Translations under genes and position numbers: made by a program
The notes under the pieces: generated by a model
Database searches by the model: none
The model's input: only the letters and a program-made list of their open reading frames with translations
What the model was told of the DNA's origin: nothing
Shown: one piece after another, positions 1 to 5,150 of the stretch
Position numbering within the stretch: position 1 is the stretch's first letter
Layout of the letters: every line of letters starts with the position of its first letter
Origin: an uncultured Bacteroidales bacterium
GTDB lineage: Bacteria; Bacteroidota; Bacteroidia; Bacteroidales; Muribaculaceae
Length of the DNA stretch: 9,541 bases
Direction: 5' to 3'
NCBI GenBank assembly: GCA_947176515.1
Contig: CAMWQZ010000021.1
Span: 1-9,541 of the forward strand

Positions 1-192
1 GGCTCGCTTAACGGCATCCTCGTCTTGGTCAAATGAATATAGATGACCATCAACGGAAAGGCGTTCGACCATGGCACGAGAGTGACCTCCACCGCCAAAA
101 GTAGCGTCGACGTAAATTCCATCTGGCTTAATGTTCAGCGATTCAATTGTTTGTGGCAAAAGCGCAGGTATGTGATATACTTCTTGATTCAT
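1..192 (-). CDS. rsmH: RsmH (MraW), 16S rRNA (cytosine(1402)-N4)-methyltransferase, N-terminal part
   Basis: Only the first 64 codons are in the window; the gene continues off the left edge. RsmH uses S-adenosylmethionine to methylate N4 of C1402 in the 16S rRNA decoding centre and is cytoplasmic. The translation begins MNQEVYHIPALLPQTIESL, matching the family's opening 'YH.PVLL.E.I..L'. It then shows the SAM-binding motif I as DATFGGGGHS (residues 29-38) and the following acidic 'FDQDEDA' (residues 54-60), both diagnostic for RsmH. The start is the ATG at 192-190; the residues before the conserved YH are few, as expected. In most Bacteroidetes this gene follows mraZ and opens the division/cell-wall (dcw) cluster. 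Here no mraZ lies upstream, and the nearest upstream gene is an unrelated acetyltransferase. The identification is secure; the rest of the gene cannot be judged. Confidence 0.95.
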   Translation of the reverse strand, partial: MNQEVYHIPALLPQTIESLNIKPDGIYVDATFGGGGHSRAMVERLSVDGHLYSFDQDEDAVKRA

Positions 193-232
193 AATTTGCT
201 GATGCGGTATCTTAGGCGATATTTGTGCGATG

Positions 233-264
233 TAAAGTTACTCAAAATTGCTGATAATTTACAA
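233..264 (-). promoter_or_regulatory. Possible promoter for rsmH
   Basis: On the minus strand TAACTTTA (240-233) differs from the Bacteroidetes -7 element TAnnTTTG only in its last base. A TTG (264-262) lies 21 bases upstream, near the usual 19-21 base spacing for the -33 element. The implied 5' leader would be about 35 bases. The match is imperfect and unsupported by other data, so it is tentative. No exact TAnnTTTG was found in the 193-350 stretch on this strand. Confidence 0.3.
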
Positions 265-349
265 ATCAAAACTGCATAATTGTGGTTTTATGACATAAAA
301 AGTTATCAACAATGGGATAACGCATTGGGGTGCAATGAGTAGAAATGAT

Positions 350-385
350 AGGAGGCACAGTTTGCAATTGCAAACTGTGCCTCCT
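350..385 (-). terminator. 36-bp perfect palindrome, probable intrinsic terminator after the acetyltransferase gene
   Basis: The 18 bases from 350 are followed directly by their exact reverse complement, ending at 385, and the centre is AATT. As RNA this folds into a very stable hairpin with a GC-rich base (AGGAGGCACAG) and a minimal loop. It lies 26 bases past the stop codon of the acetyltransferase gene and upstream of rsmH. That is where a terminator would separate the two leftward units. On the minus strand the hairpin is followed by TATCATTTCT, a weak U tract, so it may be a poor Rho-independent terminator. It could instead act as an mRNA 3'-end stabiliser or a DNA-protein binding site. 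The symmetry is certain; the role is inferred. Confidence 0.6.
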
Positions 386-410
386 GATTATTGTGTCGGA
401 AAGTGTTAGT

Positions 411-1544
411 TTATTCAATTTTCTTGCGCCAAGCACGGCGTTTGCGATGCTGGCGACGTTCGAAATATTCCCATTGTTTCTGGACGCTTTCGTTTCCTTC
501 GAGCTCGGGATTGCTTTCTGCGGCTTTATATCCTGCAGCAATGAATGCCGGAACTAGGTCTGCGAAAATAAGCGCATTAACACCTTTGTTTTGATATTCG
601 GGCTTGACCGCAACTAAAAGAAGGTCTACAACGTCGGTCTTTCCCTTTAAAGCCTTGAGTAGGTGTACCCACCCAGTGGGGAAAAGTTTGCCGCGACTTT
701 TTATCAATCCTTCAGACAATGATGGCATTGAAATACCGACGGCAACGATTTCGTCGTTTTTATCAACTATGACCGAAACACAATCAAGTCTAATCAGGCC
801 GAGATATTGGTCTACATAATAATCTATCTGTTTGTCGGTCAGTGGTGAAAAGCCATATAAGTTATCGTATGCTTCATTAATTAGCTTAAAAAGCGGCTTG
901 CCGTATTTTTCTTTGACCGTTTTGCGAGATGTCAAAGGTACAGAGCGAAGATTGAACTTGGTTTTGACAATTTGAGCGACCCTTGCATACTTTTCGGGAA
1001 GAGCATCTGGGACTACCATGCGGTATTCGACCCAGTCGATATCCTTTTCGAAACCCAAGCGCACCATGTGGTCTACATAGTAGGGATAGTTATAAATTGT
1101 CGCCATAGTCCCTACCTCGTTGAACCCGTCAATTAGCATGCCTTCATGGTCCATGTCTGAAAACCCGAGTGGCCCAATAATCGTATCCATGCCATTGTCC
1201 TTACCCCAGTTTTCAACAGCTTTGAACAATGCGTCTGTAACTTCGGAGTCATCTATGAAATCGACAAAGCCGAAACGCAATTCTTTCACATTGTTTTTGC
1301 GATTAACAACGTCGTTAATTATGCCGGTGATGCGCCCGACTGGCCTTCCATCTTTATAAGCCATAAATGACTGGGCTCGGCATACATCGAATGCTGGATT
1401 TTTTTTTGGCGATAATGTGGCAATTTCATCAATAATGAGTGGGGGAACATAACAATTGTTCCCTTTGTATAAGTCTATAGCAAACTTTATGTATTGCAGA
1501 AGTTCGCTGCGCGTGGGTTTAAGTGGTTTGATGATGACTGACAT
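411..1544 (-). CDS. GNAT-superfamily N-acetyltransferase-like protein (377 aa), substrate unknown
   Basis: This is a soluble protein without a signal peptide or membrane segment. It resembles a widespread family of roughly 370-400 residue GNAT-like proteins of unknown substrate. The clearest signature is near the C-terminus: LLLVAVKPEYQNKGVNALIF (308-327) fits GNAT motif A, a beta-strand followed by the acetyl-CoA pyrophosphate loop Q/R-x-x-G-x-G/A. It is followed by AGYKAAESNPELEGN (337-351). The N-terminal half has its own acetyltransferase-like pattern (GRPVGRITGI, 66-75; IIGPLGFSDMDHEGMLIDGF, 122-141), so a double GNAT fold is plausible. The C-terminus is strongly basic (RRQHRKRRAWRKK, 363-375). 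The ATG at 1544 is a good start, and the upstream pseudokinase gene stops only 16 bases before it, so the two are probably co-transcribed. A palindromic hairpin follows the stop codon. The fold call is fairly secure; acetylation of a small molecule, protein or RNA cannot be distinguished from sequence. Confidence 0.8.
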   Translation of the reverse strand: MSVIIKPLKPTRSELLQYIKFAIDLYKGNNCYVPPLIIDEIATLSPKKNPAFDVCRAQSFMAYKDGRPVGRITGIINDVVNRKNNVKELRFGFVDFIDDSEVTDALFKAVENWGKDNGMDTIIGPLGFSDMDHEGMLIDGFNEVGTMATIYNYPYYVDHMVRLGFEKDIDWVEYRMVVPDALPEKYARVAQIVKTKFNLRSVPLTSRKTVKEKYGKPLFKLINEAYDNLYGFSPLTDKQIDYYVDQYLGLIRLDCVSVIVDKNDEIVAVGISMPSLSEGLIKSRGKLFPTGWVHLLKALKGKTDVVDLLLVAVKPEYQNKGVNALIFADLVPAFIAAGYKAAESNPELEGNESVQKQWEYFERRQHRKRRAWRKKIE

Positions 1545-1560
1545 ATATGTGATGGCTGGC

Positions 1561-2340
1561 TTATCGTTTATCTGAAATTTCGATTGTTCTCATATCGGGT
1601 GCTGTCGGCTTGTATGGAGATGAGAGCCAAGCAAGCAGGGCAACCATTATGGCTAAAAATACAATAATAATGATGTATAATCGGTTGCCGTGGCGGTTTT
1701 CAACAGCCATGCGGAGATCGTTGATGTCGCGGTATCTGCGGTCTGCATCGACACACCGCTCTGCAACTTTGCGTAACTGAGGGTCATTGATACCACTTTT
1801 ATCCAGAGTCTCGAGGATAATTGTTCCGAAGTTACGGATATCATCAGAAGCTTGCTCTGGAGTCAGCGCCGGGCGTTGTTCAAAACCTACATCTATTAAC
1901 TTCAGGTTACCGATGTTTTCTGTAAATATTATTCGCTCGCTTCTTATGGGCAAGTGGGCGATATGGTTCGTCTGTATATATTCAAGGGCGCTGAGAAATT
2001 GACTTTTAAGTTTGTTGATATGTGTTTGAGTCACCTTTCCAGACTCAAGAAGTGACCTTAGCGAGTCTCCATAGACATCATCGGTGATTATACATCTGCC
2101 AATACCCGGCACATCCTCGAAATCATTAATCATAACGATGTTAGGATGGGCGAGATTATAGCGAGTGTCAAACTCCTTCTCAATCATCGCCTCATACTCG
2201 TCGACTCCATTATACTCTTTTTTGAGTGTTTTGAGCATTACCCATTTACCAAATTTCTTGGCGGTGTAGACGTCATAAAACTCTTCATCCCACTTTGGCA
2301 GGTGCTCAATCTCAGTCCAGCGTTCTTCGGTCGGTTTCAT
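1561..2340 (-). CDS. Membrane-anchored protein-kinase-fold protein lacking the catalytic Asp (predicted pseudokinase)
   Basis: Numbering is from the ATG at 2340 (259 aa). Residues about 20-215 align by eye with a Hanks-type Ser/Thr kinase. The VAIK-type lysine is K37 in VMLK, the helix-C glutamate is E56 nine residues before HPNIV (65-69), and 'LKLIDVGF' (147-154) stands for the DFG strand with D150 retained. The catalytic loop reads HLPIRSERIIF (129-139) where active kinases have HRDLKPxNIL. The catalytic Asp is therefore Pro and the metal-binding Asn is Arg. No glycine-rich loop is evident before K37. A single hydrophobic segment (about 221-240, LYIIIIVFLAIMVALLAWLS) and a short 19-residue tail suggest a C-terminal anchor with the kinase fold in the cytoplasm. 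The reading frame extends to a TTG at 2370, but an exact -7 promoter element overlaps that codon, so the ATG at 2340 is preferred. A scaffold or regulatory role, perhaps for the adjacent acetyltransferase, is an inference. Confidence 0.8.
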   Translation of the reverse strand: MKPTEERWTEIEHLPKWDEEFYDVYTAKKFGKWVMLKTLKKEYNGVDEYEAMIEKEFDTRYNLAHPNIVMINDFEDVPGIGRCIITDDVYGDSLRSLLESGKVTQTHINKLKSQFLSALEYIQTNHIAHLPIRSERIIFTENIGNLKLIDVGFEQRPALTPEQASDDIRNFGTIILETLDKSGINDPQLRKVAERCVDADRRYRDINDLRMAVENRHGNRLYIIIIVFLAIMVALLAWLSSPYKPTAPDMRTIEISDKR

Positions 2341-2367
2341 CGTTATGTCTAAATAGTTTATGCCTTG

Positions 2368-2397
2368 CAAATTTACGAAAAATATCTTAATCTTCAG
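2368..2397 (-). promoter_or_regulatory. Probable promoter of the pseudokinase-acetyltransferase unit
   Basis: On the minus strand TAAATTTG (2375-2368) is an exact match to the Bacteroidetes -7 element TAnnTTTG. With 19 bases between, CTG (2397-2395) is a one-base variant of the -33 TTG and overlaps the hom stop codon. Transcription would start near 2361, about 20 bases before the ATG at 2340. This position argues against the upstream TTG at 2370 being the translation start. No terminator hairpin is visible between hom and this promoter, so read-through from the methionine operon remains possible. Confidence 0.5.
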
Positions 2398-3584
2398 TCA
2401 GTGGGATAGGCTGCAAGAAAAACCTTGCGGCTATTGAGGGCCTCACGAGAGGCATGCAGGCTTTTCAGTGATACGCGACCTACCATGTAATTATAGCCTT
2501 TCGATGAATAGCTTTCATAGATTTCTTCGAAGTGTAATAGGCCAAGGTCTACGGGGTCTGTATATCTAATGTATACTCTGAACGTAATGTCATCAGTGAA
2601 TTTCGGCAGACTCGCCGAATGGCGCATTTTCTTATATTCGTATTTGTAATTATATAGACACGCTGTAATATCTGATAGCACGGCTGATGAGGTCGGCCGC
2701 GCGCCTGCTCCTCGTCCAAACATGAATTGTTTGTCGTAAAACAAGCCTTTAATGACTACGCCATTAAACTCGTCCTCTACTGAATATATATATTTGTTGC
2801 GTGAAATTAACTGGGGGATTACACACATTACCAATCGGTTGTCGGCAAGTTTCTCGACGTGTGCGACCAGCTTTATGCGCCGGTCCTTTTCTCTGGCAAA
2901 ACGTATGTCGTCATCATTCATGTGGGTGATGCCGTAATTGAACACTTTTGAAGGGTCAACATAAACGCCAAACGCGTGAACTCCGATTATGACCAATTTG
3001 AAAAGTGAATCCCACCCGTCAAGGTCGAGTGTTGGGTTACTTTCAAGAAATCCTTCTTTTCGTGCAAGGTCGAGGGCGGCAGTGTGCGACATCCCGTCAT
3101 TGAAGATTTTCGAAAGTATAAAATTTGACGAACCGTTCAGTATGCCCTTTACTGAAATCAGCAGGTCATTGTCGTAGTACTCCTCGAGATTTCTAATCAC
3201 CGGAATAGAACCGCATGCTGATGCATCATAGAGTAGGGTGCTCTCATACTCTTTTTGAAGTTTGATTAGTTCGGGCAGTTTGTGCGCAAGCATTTTTTTG
3301 TTGCCGGTTACTACTGGCATCCTTAATTTTATAGCGCGGCTCACAATTTCGAATGAAGCTTCGGCATCATCGATAAGTTCTACAATGAAATTTATGTTAG
3401 GGTCATTGAATATGTCTTCGGCAGAATCGGTAAAATTAGCTGTAACTCCACGGTCGCGTGACGCATCGCGTACACAGATACGCTCGATAGAAACATTGGC
3501 GGTCGGTACATCGCGCAGTAATTCAAAAAGACCGCGGCCAACGGTGCCAAATCCGAATAAACCTATTTTTATATCTTTACTCAT
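2394..3584 (-). CDS. hom: Homoserine dehydrogenase
   Basis: This is a cytoplasmic enzyme reducing L-aspartate 4-semialdehyde to L-homoserine with NAD(P)H, the branch point to threonine and methionine. The 396-residue protein has the Rossmann motif GFGTVG (11-16), ELI (69-71), VVTGNK (91-96, the family's VTANK), DASACGSIPVIRNL (120-133), NGSSNFIL (150-157) and GRGAGARPTSSAVLSDI (290-306). In ESNPTLDLDGWDSLFKLVI (181-199), D192 and K196 fall where the family's catalytic Asp and Lys sit. Several glycines usual in the loops are replaced (ELIDD for ELIGG, CGS for GGG), which I believe is typical of a Bacteroidetes subfamily. Residues about 330-396 form a short C-terminal extension rather than a complete canonical ACT domain. 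The protein is free-standing, not fused to aspartokinase. It follows metX with a 2-base gap and ends the operon. The function call is secure. Confidence 0.94.
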   Translation of the reverse strand: MSKDIKIGLFGFGTVGRGLFELLRDVPTANVSIERICVRDASRDRGVTANFTDSAEDIFNDPNINFIVELIDDAEASFEIVSRAIKLRMPVVTGNKKMLAHKLPELIKLQKEYESTLLYDASACGSIPVIRNLEEYYDNDLLISVKGILNGSSNFILSKIFNDGMSHTAALDLARKEGFLESNPTLDLDGWDSLFKLVIIGVHAFGVYVDPSKVFNYGITHMNDDDIRFAREKDRRIKLVAHVEKLADNRLVMCVIPQLISRNKYIYSVEDEFNGVVIKGLFYDKQFMFGRGAGARPTSSAVLSDITACLYNYKYEYKKMRHSASLPKFTDDITFRVYIRYTDPVDLGLLHFEEIYESYSSKGYNYMVGRVSLKSLHASREALNSRKVFLAAYPTD

Positions 3585-3586
3585 TA

Positions 3587-4636
3587 TTATATTATAGACA
3601 TTTTATCATTTAAGTGTTGTGTGCGAGAATAGAAATCGCGGATAAGATTGTCAAGTTTTTCATATTCAATCAAAAAACCATCGTGAGCATAGTCAGATTC
3701 GATTTCATGATACTCGGCTGACGGCAGCATTGACGCGAGTTCTCGATGATAGGAGGGCGGAAAAAGTATATCAGAACTTATTGCAACGACCATGCATTTT
3801 GCGGTTACTCGGCTAAGCGTTTCTTCGCCGGAGCCGCGTCCGCGAGAGACATCGTGAGAATCGGTCGATTTACACATCTTTATATAGCTGTATGCGTCGA
3901 AGCGGTCGCATAATTTTTTCCCTTGGTATGCCTGATAGCTATGGACACGACGTTCAAATGGTGAATGATTTTTATCTTTGTCATCTTGCGTGCTGTCATA
4001 TGCCGCTTGTCCGCGATAGCTAAGGAGTCCGATTACCCTTGCTGCCGCAAGCCCCTTGGCACCTGCGTCAGCTCGAGCTTCTCCAAAACTATTGTCGGCT
4101 TCGATTGCCATATACATCGCCTTGTTTATTGCTGCAAGCCACGGGCGGCAGCGATAGTCTGTGGCGATTAGTACGGCGCGTTGGGCAATTTCAGGCTCTG
4201 AAACAAGCCACTCTATAGCCTGAAAACCTCCGAGCGATGATCCGACGATAGTGTTGATTTGCTTTATCCCAAGATGTTGGGCGAGTAAACTGTGGCACAT
4301 CACCATGTCTCTTACCGTCACGTCAGGGAAATTATTATAATAAGGTGTGCCTGTATTTGGATCGATTGATGTCGGACCTGTAGAACCATAACATGATCCG
4401 ATAACGTTTGCACACACTACAAACCATTTGTCAGGGTCAAGAAAACGACCCTGTTCAACTGTGTGGGGCCACCAGTCCGATACATCAGAGTCGGCAGTTA
4501 GTGCGTGCATTACCCACACGACATTGTCACGTTTCGGCGATAGTTTGCCAAATGTGTTGTATGCTATTGTGACTTCGGGCAATGTTATGCCCGTTTCAAG
4601 TGTGATGGGGTGCTTATGCACATAATATTCTCTCAT
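3587..4636 (-). CDS. metX: Homoserine O-acetyltransferase (MetX family)
   Basis: This is a cytoplasmic alpha/beta-hydrolase-fold enzyme that acylates homoserine, normally with acetyl-CoA, giving O-acetylhomoserine for direct sulfhydrylation or transsulfuration to methionine. The 349-residue length is usual. Motifs in order: HALTADSD (44-51, oxyanion-hole region), VIGSCYGSTGPTS (78-90), the nucleophile elbow GSSLGG (132-137) with S134 as nucleophile, SSDILFPP (287-294) with D289, and YAHDGFL (316-322) with H318, completing the Ser-Asp-His triad. The start overlaps the stop of the thioredoxin-like lipoprotein gene as ATGA, suggesting translational coupling. hom, which makes its substrate, follows after 2 bases. 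No methionine or SAM riboswitch is visible in front of the operon. Some MetX-type enzymes are succinyl-CoA specific, and acyl donor choice cannot be settled by eye. Confidence 0.93.
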   Translation of the reverse strand: MREYYVHKHPITLETGITLPEVTIAYNTFGKLSPKRDNVVWVMHALTADSDVSDWWPHTVEQGRFLDPDKWFVVCANVIGSCYGSTGPTSIDPNTGTPYYNNFPDVTVRDMVMCHSLLAQHLGIKQINTIVGSSLGGFQAIEWLVSEPEIAQRAVLIATDYRCRPWLAAINKAMYMAIEADNSFGEARADAGAKGLAAARVIGLLSYRGQAAYDSTQDDKDKNHSPFERRVHSYQAYQGKKLCDRFDAYSYIKMCKSTDSHDVSRGRGSGEETLSRVTAKCMVVAISSDILFPPSYHRELASMLPSAEYHEIESDYAHDGFLIEYEKLDNLIRDFYSRTQHLNDKMSII

Positions 4637-5145
4637 CTTATAAACTCTTTGAGCTTTCTAATTAGAGCATCGGCTCCTTGTAATTGGTCGGGCGCATATT
4701 GCGCGGCAATACGCTGATTATCGACTATATATACCCGTGGGATGCCTTTCGAGGCGAAAAGATTGTAAATCTTTCGGTCTGACTGTGGGGCATATGGTAT
4801 GGTTAGTTTATTGTCTTCCCAAAAATGGGCGGCTTTATCTTTGTCTTGTTCACGTCCGATTGCAATCCATACTATTGATGTGTAGGTTTGTTCGTAGGCT
4901 TTTTGCATTTCTGGGAGTTCTTTGCGGCAGTCGATACAATCGGTATTGAAAAATACTATTACCGCAACGTTGTCAGAAATGTCGGAACTTGAAAAAACTG
5001 AGCCGTTAGAAGTCTTTACTTGAAATTCGGGTAACTTAGAGCCGTCAGCTATTGACCACGAGTCACTATAGCTTTCGCCATCGGTGATGCACGATGCAAA
5101 TCCGATGGCGAAAAAAATAATGACTATTTTTAATAATCTTGACAA
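4633..5145 (-). CDS. TlpA/ResA-like thioredoxin-fold lipoprotein
   Basis: The 170-residue protein begins with a lipoprotein-type signal: basic SR, hydrophobic LLKIVIIFFAIG, then FASC with C19 as the likely lipidated cysteine. It should therefore sit in the cell envelope, facing the periplasm or cell surface. The remainder is an AhpC/TSA-TlpA thioredoxin fold: LPEFQVKTSNGSVFSSSDI (38-56), VIVFFNTDCIDCRKELPEM (62-80) with the redox pair C70-x-x-C73, and a cis-proline segment GIPRVYIVD (134-142). A thiol-disulfide reductase or peroxide-related role is likely, but the partner is unknown. The only reasonable start is TTG at 5145-5143: no ATG or GTG lies between the in-frame upstream stop and the signal sequence, and later methionines would remove the active site. 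It begins 5 bases after the LRR gene stop and overlaps metX by 4 bases, so it sits inside one operon. Confidence 0.85.
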   Translation of the reverse strand: MSRLLKIVIIFFAIGFASCITDGESYSDSWSIADGSKLPEFQVKTSNGSVFSSSDISDNVAVIVFFNTDCIDCRKELPEMQKAYEQTYTSIVWIAIGREQDKDKAAHFWEDNKLTIPYAPQSDRKIYNLFASKGIPRVYIVDNQRIAAQYAPDQLQGADALIRKLKEFIR

Positions 5146-5150
5146 CCCGA

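Noticed and set aside
43..279. Plus-strand reading frame of 78 codons opposite rsmH
   Set aside because: It lies antisense to the conserved N-terminus of rsmH, shows no domain signature, and ends in AT-rich spacer.
303..311. TTATCAACA, one mismatch from a DnaA box, near an opposite-strand TTATCCCAT
   Set aside because: A single near-match without a cluster of boxes, an AT-rich unwinding element or dnaA/dnaN nearby does not support an origin or DnaA control.
266..541. Minus-strand reading frame of 91 codons overlapping the end of the acetyltransferase gene
   Set aside because: It is out of frame with a gene having clear family motifs and runs through the perfect palindrome, so it is a shadow. 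It does not resemble MraZ.
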